A DNA stretch of 64,000 nt from Lantana camara. Taxonomy: Eukaryota > Streptophyta > Magnoliopsida > Lamiales > Verbenaceae. The translations under genes were made by a program, and so were the position numbers. Of the stretch, positions 25,114 to 37,427 are shown piece after piece (the stretch's first letter is position 1; each line of letters opens with the position of its first letter). Location: NCBI GenBank assembly GCA_037501455.1, contig CM074858.1, forward strand, positions 75,056,501 through 75,120,500, given 5' to 3'. The notes under the pieces were generated by a model. That model worked only from the letters and a program-made list of their open reading frames with translations. It made no database searches and had not been told where the DNA came from.

Positions 25114-27191
25114 TGTAACGCCCCGAATTTCAGATAGTCAGGTACGCTCGACACGTGTGAGTTTCGAGCGTTAGGACTTTTTTATTATTCTTGTTTATTC
25201 GCTTTGTACGTGTTATATTAATTTTATAAATTGTATTTCAACATGTTTACGTGAAATTTTATGAAATACTTGTCAACGTGAGAATTATTGAGCGAATTGG
25301 ATTTAATTGCTACATGAAATAATTTCCAAACGTGACTTAGTTGACAATTTGGCCTTATTGGATCATTTCTTTAATTGAGAGGACTAAATTGCATGAAATT
25401 TCTTTGGACTTAATTGGCATCATTTCATTGATGTAGAAGCTAATTGCATGACTTACTAAACTTAAGGACTTAATAGCAATTAATGGCCAATCATCTCTTT
25501 GATTAAATGAATAACGTAGAAGCATCTCTTCCTTCCATTTCATTTCATACAAGACATACAAACATTTGCTTCCTTATCTTTCATTTTCACGATCAAACAC
25601 CACAAGAAGAAGAAGAAGGATTTCATCAAATTCAAGCTATTTTCCGGAAAATCTCATACTTTGAAGCAAGCATCATCATCATCTCCATAATTTCATCCTT
25701 TCTTTCAAGGTATACATGAGTGATATAGGAATTCTTGAATTGAGGTGATGAACTAGGGTTGAGATTTGAGCTAGATATTATGTGTTCTAATTGCAAGAAG
25801 CATGATTAGGAGTTTTGAACTTGAATTCCTTGCATATATCATGAGAATCATGGAGTTATTTGATGAACTCATATTTGAAATGATGATGATGATTCTTGGT
25901 GATTAATGTGTGAGATGAGTGTTTATACTAGTTTATCACACTTTGAGCATGTATATGTATTTCTTTTCATGAATTATAGCATTTAGAGTTGAATTATGAT
26001 GATTTTGGTGAGCTTTGGTTATGGGTTGTAGCTCCCCTGTTTTCCCGACTCCCCTCCCCTGTTCCAATTGCTCTGGTTTTTCTACTGTAGCAAATATTTG
26101 AAGTTTAGAGCACTCTCCTTTTTACGGTTCGTCAATATCTATTTTCTTTTGTGAGTTATGGCCGTTTTAATTTGGTGCCGCCAAACTATCGCGAATCTGC
26201 ATTAACCCAATTTAAAATCGAATTGTGGCTTGTTGAGTTGGAGTTTTTCAAAACTGTTTTATGGGGATAATCTTGATATATTATAGATGTTCTCTGCAAA
26301 AATTGGTGTCAATCCGAATTGATTTGAACCCCGAGAAAAATAGCAACATCCCCTGCTGTCCCCTGTTTTCATATTTCGGTTTTGGCATGATCAGAGAGAC
26401 TAAATGGTGGAAGTTTTTAAAACTGTTTTACGGGGGTATTTCTGGATATGTTATAAGTATTTCCACCAATTTTCAGATCGTTTCGACTTCGTTTGATAAG
26501 GGAACGACGATCATTTTTCACTACTAGCGCTGCAGGAAATTTTCTGCTTTGGGTCATATTCAAACGAAAACTGGTATTTGCTCGGGATGAATTAGAACGT
26601 GAGCCTTATATTTTTGTAAAGATATGTTTGTCTAGTTTTCTAGGAATTTTGCGGTTCGTTAAAATTCATTTCGATGAAAGAGTTATGCTTATTTGAATAC
26701 AACGTGCGCATGTTGAAAATTTTCTGCATAAAAATTGAGATTTACACTTTCAATTCCAATGGTTTAATTGATCCCAATTTGTTATTACATGATCAATTAC
26801 ATGCCATAATATGAATATATCATGCTACATTCGTGAATGCATGTCATCTCGTTACTTGATCATGCCGTGCGTCATATTTGGTACCATTATCGAGCTATTG
26901 TCTCACAAGTGCACGATGTCCCGTTTTCTTGTCCAGTTATTCTCCAGGGCGGAGATTATCAAGCATGAGCACGTTCACGCGTGCACGAGTCGTGTGTCGC
27001 CTGTCAGGTGAGGTTTAATTTCTAGTTATATAGAACCCGTATAACCTTTACGTGGGTTTTTGGCCAAAGGTAGTTATATTTATAGTTTCATGAAAGCTCT
27101 TATTATTCCAAGCATGTTATTGTTCATGAATCAAGTAGTAGGTTATGTTAGTGTGCATGAATCAAGCATTTCATGTCATGAAAGCAAGCCA

Positions 27192-27500
27192 TGTGTTCTC
27201 CTGGCCAGGTCCTCCCTAGTGAGGGCGCTGGACTGGTCTTCGGGCCGGTGATTGTCCGTCCAATCACAGGAAGAACAATACCGTATCGTGTTCGTGTGTT
27301 CTCTTGGCCAGGTCCTCCTTAGTGAGGGCGCTGGGCTGGTCTTCGGGCTGGTGGTTGTCCGTCCAACCACAAGAAGAACAAAGGCCTATCGTGTACATGT
27401 GTTCTCCTGGCCAGGTTCTCCTTAGAGAGGGCGCTGGGCTGGTATTAGAGCTGGTGGTTGTCCGTCCAACCACAGGAGGAACAAACCCTGTCATGTCACA
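27192..27500 (+). repeat. 103 bp minisatellite, three copies, in LARD LTR 1
   Basis: Copies begin TGTGTTCTC at 27192, 27295 and 27398. Each contains an inverted repeat around a TCCGTC loop, at 27248-27267, 27351-27370 and 27454-27473. The same array recurs in LTR 2 (33350-33658) and LTR 3 (39508-39816). Confidence 0.93.
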
Positions 27501-27783
27501 AGCAAGCCATGCAGTGATTGCATGATCTCCATTCCATGAACGTGTTAGATGATTACACTATTGCATGACTGCATGATAATTGAATTGTATGATCACCTAA
27601 TGATTAACAAGCAAGCAAACATGTCCATCGATTGCATGAAAAGAACAAGTATTTAATATTGATAGTTGTATTCTCGGGCGAAGCTATACTATTCTTGAAC
27701 TTGTATATTTCCCTTTTATAAATCTTTACCCGAGAATATAACTTGCATGTTATCTGCGCTAATATATATGTAAACCCCTCACT

Positions 27784-27799
27784 CGGTCTTCACAGACTG
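27784..27799 (+). promoter_or_regulatory. Promoter-proximal hairpin in LARD LTR 1
   Basis: CGGTCT, loop TCAC, AGACTG forms a 6 bp stem with one G-T pair, just downstream of TATATATG at 27763-27770. Related LTRs have a hairpin at the same relative place (57641-57657; minus-strand 4657-4673 and 22040-22056). Further copies in this array are at 33942-33957 and 40100-40115. A role near the transcription start is inferred. Confidence 0.6.
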
Positions 27800-28220
27800 A
27801 CACCTCCACCTTTCAGGTTATTGCAGGTGCGTGCTAGGCGGGAAGTGAGTCGAGTCCAGTTGTTAGAGTTGAGTCAAACACGGTGCATTACTTGATTGTT
27901 TATTTATTATCTGAGAGATCATGTTTACAATTATATGTTATTTATTTCAAGGAGATGATAATGTATTGATATATAAGTTAAAATATATTTTATTCGGTAA
28001 ATGGAAAATGTCATGCCCTGATAAATGGAAATATTTGATAGTGATTGATTTATGCTTCCGCTTTGTTATGTCGCATATATGAGTTTTCCCGCCTGGCTTG
28101 TCGTGTATTGCTTTGTCACCCGTTCGCTATAGGTTGGTTCGTGTACGGATTGGCCATTTCGTATGTGGATTGACCTATAGTGCGGGGGGTGTGGTACCTC
28201 CACATGTCCGGGGTGCTACA

Positions 28221-31200
28221 TCTAAGGTGGTATCAGAGCCCGGTTGCAAAACCGAGGTTCTAGTGTCGTGTCGTGTCAAGTCTAGGTCGTACGGCATAGG
28301 AATTACCTGTTAATTTGAGAGTCTTGCATTTAATTGAATTCGTTGATCTACTTGAATTCTTTGAATTACTTGAAAACTTGGGTACCGCATTGATCTATGC
28401 TATTAAGTGTCAATTAATTGATCTTGAGTTGTTTGAAATTATGTGATCAACATGTCTTATCTCAAACATTGATGAAATAGTTGATGCATTTATATTAAAT
28501 TCTTGTTATCGGTATCGATTATGTGACAACTATATGACATGAGCACGTCTTACCCACATGCATTTATCTTCAAAAGCAAGTTGTGAGTGATAGGTTTTGG
28601 GAAATGTATTAATCAAGGCTGGAGGATTTTGAAGATTTAAGAGATCGATCAACCGTTCGAACCAAGTTGCAATTTGGTCAACAAGTAAGGGACACCGGAA
28701 TTGAGTTTAACGTTTCTACGGTGCCAGGTTCTTCAATGCATTCATAAGCACGTGCATCATAATTGTTAATTAAATTGTTTTTCAATTATAAATGTCGTTC
28801 TAATTGTATTTGAAATTTCCTACTTGATGTCTTGGATACATGATTAAATTATTTACTTTCTTTACATTTCCTTATTTATATGTATACCTTCAAAGTGATA
28901 TAATTGCTCTAACGTGTTGCATTTTAAGTTATGCGAAAGGTAGACCGTAACACTATAACCATCATGCATTATTTAGTGTTTATTGGCAGTAGGTTCTCCC
29001 TATTCCCAGCACAATCTTTGCCCCTATTTCTATTGACTTGAATTCAAGGAAGAGGGTTTTGAATTATTGGGTATCATGGTTGTAACCGGGTCGTCCGAGC
29101 TGACTTGAAGTTTAATAAAGTTTGGGGACTATGAGAATTTGTCGATTCAGGATTCCGTAGAAGCATGTACAATATAGAGATTTGGAAAATTTTGGAAAAT
29201 GAGGAAATGACGATAATTTCAAGCAGATAAATGTTCAGTGGGTCTTTCAACCTTCGGAAACTAATTAGCATTTCGGGAATTCAGTAAGGGTAGGAGAAAG
29301 AACTTTTCTTGCTTTGGATCAGGGTGCTAACTTGACAGATATCAACTTTAGACGTAGTAGAGGGTAAATACAGGATAGGACATTTTCATGAATAGCAGAA
29401 GAGGTGTAGAATGTTGAAAATTTTAATATCAAATCAGAGTGGTAACGGTCGGGGAATTTCAAGTTGGGTATGTCATTAACAGAAAAAGGTTACGGGAGTT
29501 GAATCAGCAGAGAAGCTTGCAAGTGGCGAAGGACAGGGTGAATTTAAAGAATTAGAAAATTCCTATTTTCTTAAGGGAGAGAGCCGGTCTGGAAATAAGT
29601 TTAAGTCTGAAGTTGGAAAGCACCAGGAAAAGTTGGAAACCTCAAGAAAGTCGATTTTCCTGGAATTCTCTATCAGAACCATGTGAAAGAAGTTGTCAAT
29701 AATTTAAACTTTTCTCCCTCTTACACCAAGAAAAGTCCCATCATCGACAGTACCTTTGTTCTATTATCATTTTCAGGAAAGTGGGTACGCTGTCTGCAAT
29801 CCTTCGACAATCTCAGGATATTATTTGACTCAGTAAATAGAAAGGGATTCAGTTTGGGTGATATCCGGAATCAATCTCAAGTTTTGGTAGGTTAACTCCG
29901 ACAAGAGTTTCTTACGAAGTTACTACTTATACCCTAGGGATGCCTGTGATAGCACACCGTGCTGTAGCCGTCGCCTTCATAAATATACCCGTTTACCATG
30001 AACACTTCAGAAAGACGGAAGATAGAGCGATCCTTTCCTTCAAGATATTTCTCAGAGTGTTAGGTCTGTTATCAAATTTCAGGGATCAAATGGAAGACGT
30101 TTCAATAGGACTTGATTTCTTCGGTATCTATACAAGTGTGCGTGCTGAATTACTCTCACGAGATGACGACCTTGATTCCTTTATAGTAAATATTCGCCTT
30201 GCTATTTACTAAGAGAATAAGAGCCCAACGTTTGGATTTGAAATAAAGAGTTTAAGATCTTTGCTTCGGGAAATGCCTCACTTCGATTACAAGGTTGAGG
30301 AACTGGTAAAAGCTGTTCTCTCTGTAAAACGGATAAAAGCTTGCTTGGAACACAAAGTCAGTCTTTCAAACTTGAATGGGCAATTACTCTCTAACAAGAA
30401 AACCAGGGTTACTCTCACTTCTGAAAACCGGTAAACCTGAAGATTCAAACGGGTATGAAGATGTGGTGACTAATGATGATTTACGGATTATGTTAGAAAA
30501 TAGTACAAAGACAGAGACGGTTATCAGAAATGGGAATGTTGAGTTGCGACGGTACCACGCAAGAAAGATCGCAACTAAAAGAATCAAGAATTCAGCCGAG
30601 TTATTTCAACACCGGAACCTCAATCCTCGGTGAACGGTATACTTAATCATGCATATCACGTGCATCACTATTTTATTATTTATTATTGTTAGCTGTTATT
30701 CTCATATATGATTCTTTGCTTATTGCTAATTATTTTATTCTGGTACATGACCCCTTGTTTTATATTAATTATTTTATTATTTCGTTGTTCTTGCATATGA
30801 TTCATTGGTTACTACTAATTGTTTATGTGAACTAATTGTTGCATAAGTAATAATTTTATTTGATTCTTGTGTGTTACTTGTAAATAATTGTCTAAGTGCT
30901 CGCTTGAACTTTTATTTCGAGTGCATGAGAGACGGGGATTCTCTCAGGGTTGTCAAGAGACGGGGTTCTCTTATTACTTGCTCGGGAGACGGGGTTCTCT
31001 CGTTGGTTGTTTGAGAGCCGGGGCACTCTCGTTATTTTTATTACGTGTCAACTTGTTCTAGTGGGAGGTAGATTCTCTCAAGTGGTTAGGTTCCGAAAAG
31101 TTGAGGATCGTGATTGCACATTGGAGAATCTTGTGGATCAAAGACCTCTTTCGAACTAATCCCTGACGGGGAGTAGCTAACCCGCGTGGGATGAACACGT

Positions 31201-31269
31201 AAGAGCCAATTAATTTCAGAAATTCAGGACATGGAATCCGAGGACGGATTCTCTTAAGGGGGAGAGAGT
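28221..31269 (+). other. LARD internal domain, copy 1 (non-coding)
   Basis: It begins with a tRNA-iMet primer site (TGGTATCAGAGC, 28228-28239) 7 bp after the LTR and ends with a polypurine tract AAGGGGGAGAGAG (31256-31268). No retrotransposon protein motif is visible in any frame. Short frames at 29683-29895, 29940-30212 and 30376-30633 match nothing I recognise. Four hairpins with CGGGG loops, spaced 28-29 bp, lie at 30926-31031. I count only three differences from copy 2. Confidence 0.85.
30926..31031 (+). repeat. Array of four CGGGG-loop hairpins in LARD internal domain
   Basis: Stems are TGAGAGA/TCTCTCA (30926-30946), AAGAGA/TCTCTT (30955-30972), CGGGAGA/TCTCTCG with one G-T pair (30983-31002), and GAGAG/CTCTC (31013-31030). 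Loops are CGGGGAT, CGGGGT, CGGGGT and CCGGGGCA. Starts are 28-29 bp apart. Duplicated at about 37084-37189. Confidence 0.85.
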
Positions 31270-34200
31270 TGTAACGCCACGAATTTCAGACAGTCAGGTA
31301 CGCACGACACGTGTGAGTTTCGAGCGTTAGGACTTTATTTTATTATTCTTGTTTATTCGCTTTGTACGTGTTATATTAATTTTATAAATTGTATTTCAAC
31401 ATGTTTACATGAAATTTTATGAAATACTTGTCAACGTGAGAATTATTGAGCGAATTGGATTTAATTGCTACATGAAATAATTTCCAAACGTGACTTAGTT
31501 GACAATTTGGCCTTATTGGATCATTTCTTTAATTGAGAGGACTAAATTGCATGAAATTTCTTTGGACTTAATTGGCATCATTTCATTGATGTAGAAGCTA
31601 ATTGCATGACTTACTAAACTTAAGGACTTAATAGCAATTAATGGCCAATCATCTCTTTGATTAAATGAATAACGTAGAAGCATCTCTTCCTTCCATTTCA
31701 TTTCATACAAGACATACAAACATTTGCTTCCTTATCTTTCATTTTCACGATCAAACACCACAAGAAGAAGAAGAAGGATTTCATCAAATTCAAGCTATTT
31801 TCCGGAAAATCTCATACTTTGAAGCAAGCATCATCATCATCTCCATAATTTCATCCTTTCTTTCAAGGTATACATGAGTGATATAGGAATTCTTGAATTG
31901 AGGTGATGAACTAGGGTTGAGATTTGAGCTAGATATTATGTGTTCTAATTGCAAGAAGCATGATTAGGAGTTTTGAACTTGAATTCCTTGCATATATCAT
32001 GAGAATCATGGAGTTATTTGATGAACTCATATTTGAAATGATGATGATGATTCTTGGTGATTAATGTGTGAGATGAGTGTTTATACTAGTTTATCACACT
32101 TTGAGCATGTATATGTATTTCTTTTCATGAATTATAGCATTTAGAGTTGAATTATGATGATTTTGGTGAGCTTTGGTTATGGGTTGTAGCTCCCCTGTTT
32201 TCCCGACTCCCCTCCCCTGTTCCAATTGCTCTGGTTTTTCTACTGTAGCAAATATTTGAAGTGTAGAGCACTCTCCTTTTTACGGTTCGTCAATATCTAT
32301 TTTCTTTTTTGAGTTATGGCCGTTTTAATTTGGTGCCGCCAAACTGTCGCGAATCTGCGTTAACCCAATTTAAAATCGAATTGTGGCTTGTTGAGTTGGA
32401 GTTTTTCAAAACTGTTTTATGGGGATAATCTTGATATATTATAGATGTTCTCTGCAAAAATTGGTGTCAATCCGAATTGATTTGAACCCCGAGAAAAATA
32501 GCAACATCCCCTGCTGTCCCCTGTTTTCATATTTCGGTTTTGGCATGATCAGAGAGACTAAATGGTGGAAGTTTTTAAAACTGTTTTACGGGAGTATTTC
32601 TGGATATGTTATAAGTATTTCCACCAATTTTCAGATCGTTTCGACTTCGTTTGATAAGGGAACGACGATCATTTTTCACTACTAGCGCTGCAGGAAATTT
32701 TCTGCTTTGGGTCATATTCAAACGAAAACTGGTATTTGCTCGGGATGAATTAGAACGTGAGCCTTATATTTTTGTAAAGATATGTTTGTCTAGTTTCCTA
32801 GGAATTTTTCGGTTCGTTAAAATTCATTTCGATGAAAGAGTTATGCTTATTTGAATACAACGTGCGCATGTTGAAAATTTTCTGCATAAAAATTGAGATT
32901 TACACTTTCAATTCCAATGGTTTTATTGATCCCAATTTGTGATTACATGATCAATTACATGCCATAATATGAATATATCATGCTACATTCGTGAATGCAT
33001 GTCATCTCGTTACTTGATCATGCCGTGCGTCATATTTGGTACCATTATCGAGTTATTGTCTCACAAGTGCACGATGTCCCGTTTTCTTGTCCAGTTATTC
33101 TCCAGGGCGGAGATTATCAAGCATGAGCACGTTCACGCGTTCACGAGTCGTGTGTCGCCTGTCAGGTGAGGTTTAATTTCTAGTTATATAGAACCCGTAT
33201 AACCTTTACGTGGGTTTTTGGCCAAAGGTAGTTATATTTATAGTTTCATGAAAGCTCTTATTATTCCAAGCATGTTATTGTTCATGAATCAAGTAGTAGG
33301 TTTTGTTAGTGTGCATGAATCAAGCATTTCATGTCATGAAAGCAAGCCATGTGTTCTCCTGGCCAGGTCCTCCCTAGTGAGGGCGCTGGACTGGTCTTCG
33401 GGCCGGTGATTGTCCGTCCAATCACAGGAAGAACAATACCGTATCGTGTTCGTGTGTTCTCTTGGCCAGGTCCTCCTTAGTGAGGGCGCTGGGCTGGTCT
33501 TCGGGCTGGTGGTTGTCCGTCCAACCACAAGAAGAACAAAGGCCTATCGTGTACATGTGTTCTCCTGGCCAGGTTCTCCTTAGAGAGGGCGCTGGGCTGG
33601 TATTAGAGCTGGTGGTTGTCCGTCCAACCACAGGAGGAACAAACCCTGTCATGTCACAAGCAAGCCATGCAGTGATTGCATGATCTCCATTCCATGAACG
33701 TGTTAGATGATTACACTATTGCATGACTGCATGATAATTGAATTGTATGATCACCTAATGATTAACAAGCAAGCAAACATGTCCATCGATTGCATGAAAA
33801 GAACAAGTATTTAATATTGATAGTTGTATTCTCGGGCGAAGCTATACTATTCTTGAACTTGTATATTTCCCTTTTATAAATCTTTACCCGAGAATATAAC
33901 TTGCATGTTATCTGCGCTAATATATATGTAAACCCCTCACTCGGTCTTCACAGACTGACACCTCCACCTTTCAGGTTATTGCAGGTGCGTGCTAGGCGGG
34001 AAGTGAGTCGAGTCCAGTTGTTAGAGTTGAGTCAAACACGGTGCATTACTTGATTGTTTATTTATTATCTGAGAGATCATGTTTACAATTATATGTTATT
34101 TATTTCAAGGAGATGATAATGTATTGATATATAAGTTAAAATATATTTTATTCGGTAAATGGAAAATGTCATGCCCTGATAAATGGAAATATTTGATAGT

Positions 34201-34378
34201 GATTGATTTATGCTTCCGCTTTGTTATGTCGCATATATGAGTTTTCCCGCCTGGCTTGTCGTGTATTGCTTTGTCACCCGTTCGCTATAGGTTGGTTCGT
34301 GTACGGATTGGCCATTTCGTATGTGGATTGACCTATAGTGCGGGGGGTGTGGTACCTCCACATGTCCGGGGTGCTACA
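31270..34378 (+). repeat. LARD LTR 2 (central, shared)
   Basis: The 3109 bp LTR serves as the 3' LTR of unit 1 and the 5' LTR of unit 2. About five bases are private to it (for example GCCACG instead of GCCCCG near 31280), while it shares most derived bases with LTR 3. Minisatellite at 33350-33658; hairpin at 33942-33957. Confidence 0.95.
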
Positions 34379-37300
34379 TCTAAGGTGGTATCAGAGCCCG
34401 GTTGCAAAACCGAGGTTCTAGTGTCGTGTCGTGTCAAGTCTAGGTCGTACGGCATAGGAATTACCTGTTAATTTGAGAGTCTTGCATTTAATTGAATTCG
34501 TTGATCTACTTGAATTCTTTGAATTACTTGAAAACTTGGGTACCGCATTGATCTATGCTATTAAGTGTCAATTAATTGATCTTGAGTTGTTTGAAATTAT
34601 GTGATCAACATGTCTTATCTCAAACATTGATGAAATAGTTGATGCATTTATATTAAATTCTTGTTATCGGTATCGATTATGTGACAACTATATGACATGA
34701 GCACGTCTTACCCACATGCATTTATCTTCAAAAGCAAGTTGTGAGTGATAGGTTTTGGGAAATGTATTAATCAAGGCTGGAGGATTTTGAAGATTTAAGA
34801 GATCGATCAACCGTTCGAACCAAGTTGCAATTTGGTCAACAAGTAAGGGACACCGGAATTGAGTTTAACGTTTCTACGGTGCCAGGTTCTTCAATGCATT
34901 CATAAGCACGTGCATCATAATTGTTAATTAAATTGTTTTTCAATTATAAATGTCGTTCTAATTGTATTTGAAATTTCCTACTTGATGTCTTGGATACATG
35001 ATTAAATTATTTACTTTCTTTACATTTCCTTATTTATATGTATACCTTCAAAGTGATATAATTGCTCTAACGTGTTGCATTTTAAGTTATGCGAAAGGTA
35101 GACCGTAACACTATAACCATCATGCATTATTTAGTGTTTATTGGCAGTAGGTTCTCCCTATTCCCAGCACAATCTTTGCCCCTATTTCTATTGACTTGAA
35201 TTCAAGGAAGAGGGTTTTGAATTATTGGGTATCATGGTTGTAACCGGGTCGTCCGAGCTGACTTGAAGTTTAATAAAGTTTGGGGACTATGAGAATTTGT
35301 CGATTCAGGATTCCGTAGAAGCATGTACAATATAGAGATTTGGAAAATTTTGGAAAATGAGGAAATGACGATAATTTCAAGCAGATAAATGTTCAGTGGG
35401 TCTTTCAACCTTCGGAAACTAATTAGCATTTCGGGAATTCAGTAAGGGTAGGAGAAAGAACTTTTCTTGCTTTGGATCAGGGTGCTAACTTGACAGATAT
35501 CAACTTTAGACGTAGTAGAGGGTAAATACAGGATAGGACATTTTCATGAATAGCAGAAGAGGTGTAGAATGTTGAAAATTTTAATATCAAATCAGAGTGG
35601 TAACGGTCGGGGAATTTCAAGTTGGGTATGTCATTAACAGAAAAAGGTTACGGGAGTTGAATCAGCAGAGAAGCTTGCAAGTGGCGAAGGACAGGGTGAA
35701 TTTAAAGAATTAGAAAATTCCTATTTTCTTAAGGGAGAGAGCCGGTCTGGAAATAAGTTTAAGTCTGAAGTTGGAAAGCACCAGGAAAAGTTGGAAACCT
35801 CAAGAAAGTCGATTTTCCTGGAATTCTCTATCAGAACCATGTGAAAGAAGTTGTCAATAATTTAAACTTTTCTCCCTCTTACACCAAGAAAAGTCCCATC
35901 ATCGACAGTACCTTTGTTCTATTATCATTTTCAGGAAAGTGGGTACGCTGTCTGCAATCCTTCGACAATCTCAGGATATTATTTGACTCAGTAAATAGAA
36001 AGGGATTCAGTTTGGGTGATATCCGGAATCAATCTCAAGTTTTGGTAGGTTAACTCCGACAAGAGTTTCTTACGAAGTTACTACTTATACCCTAGGGATG
36101 CCTGTGATAGCACACCGTGCTGTAGCCGTCGCCTTCATAAATATACCCGTTTACCATGAACACTTCAGAAAGACGGAAGATAGAGCGATCCTTTCCTTCA
36201 AGATATTTCTCAGAGTGTTAGGTCTGTTATCAAATTTCAGGGATCAAATGGAAGACGTTTCAATAGGACTTGATTTCTTCGGTATCTATACAAGTGTGCG
36301 TGCTGAATTACTCTCACGAGATGACGACCTTGATTCCTTTATAGTAAATATTCGCCTTGCTATTTACTAAGAGAATAAGAGCCCAACGTTTGGATTTCAA
36401 ATAAAGAGTTTAAGATCTTTGCTTCGGGAAATGCCTCACTTCGATTACAAGGTTGAGGAACTGGTAAAAGCTGTTCTCCCTGTAAAACGGATAAAAGCTT
36501 GCTTGGAACACAAAGTCAGTCTTTCAAACTTGAATGGGCAATTACTCTCTAACAAGAAAACCAGGGTTACTCTCACTTCTGAAAACCGGTAAACCTGAAG
36601 ATTCAAACGGGTATGAAGATGTGGTGACTAATGATGATTTACGGATTATGTTAGAAAATAGTACAAAGACAGAGACGGTTATCAGAAATGGGAATGTTGA
36701 GTTGCGACGGTACCACGCAAGAAAGATCGCAACTAAAAGAATCAAGAATTCAGCCGAGTTATTTCAACACCGGAACCTCAATCCTCGGTGAACGGTATAC
36801 TTAATCATGCATATCACGTGCATCACTATTTTATTATTTATTATTGTTAGCTGTTATTCTCATATATGATTCTTTGCTTATTGCTAATTATTTTATTCTG
36901 GTACATGACCCCTTGTTTTATATTAATTATTTTATTATTTCGTTGTTCTTGCATATGATTCATTGGTTACTACTAATTGTTTATGTGAACTAATTGTTGC
37001 ATAAGTAATAATTTTATTTGATTCTTGTGTGTTACTTGTAAATAATTGTCTAAGTGCTCGCTTGAACTTTTATTTCGAGTGCATGAGAGACGGGGATTCT
37101 CTCAGGGTTGTCAAGAGACGGGGTTCTCTTATTACTTGCTCGGGAGACGGGGTTCTCTCGTTGGTTGTTTGAGAGCCGGGGCACTCTCGTTATTTTTATT
37201 ACGTGTCAACTTGTTCTAGTGGGAGGTAGATTCTCTCAAGTGGTTAGGTTCCGGAAAGTTGAGGATCGTGATTGCACATTGGAGAATCTTGTGGATCAAA

Positions 37301-37427
37301 GACCTCTTTCGAACTAATCCCTGACGGGGAGTAGCTAACCCGCGTGGGATGAACACGTAAGAGCCAATTAATTTCAGAAATTCAGGACATGGAATCCGAG
37401 GACGGATTCTCTTAAGGGGGAGAGAGT
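34379..37427 (+). other. LARD internal domain, copy 2 (non-coding)
   Basis: The 3049 bp domain differs from copy 1 at about three positions by eye (for example near 36394, 36478 and 37254). Primer site at 34386-34397; polypurine tract at 37414-37426; hairpin array at 37084-37189. Confidence 0.9.

Larger units (their letters stand above)
25114..28220 (+). repeat. LARD LTR 1 (outer left)
   Basis: The LTR is 3107 bp, 2 bp shorter than LTR 2 and LTR 3 because of a T-run difference near 25180. It carries the 3 x 103 bp minisatellite (27192-27500), a TATA-like TATATATG (27763-27770) and a small hairpin at 27784-27799. Against LTR 2 I count about 17 differences by eye. Confidence 0.95.

Noticed and set aside
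28228..28239. tRNA gene near the TGGTATCAGAGC sequences
   Set aside because: These are 12-nt primer sites complementary to tRNA-iMet next to LTRs, not tRNA genes; no cloverleaf around them.
29683..30633. Three short ORFs conserved in both LARD internals
   Set aside because: The two internals are near-identical recent duplicates, so conservation says nothing; no known domain and no codon-level evidence.
30926..31031. Regularly spaced short palindromic repeats resembling a CRISPR array
   Set aside because: Repeats are imperfect, spacers are only about 8-13 bp, there are no cas genes, and the setting is a plant retrotransposon.
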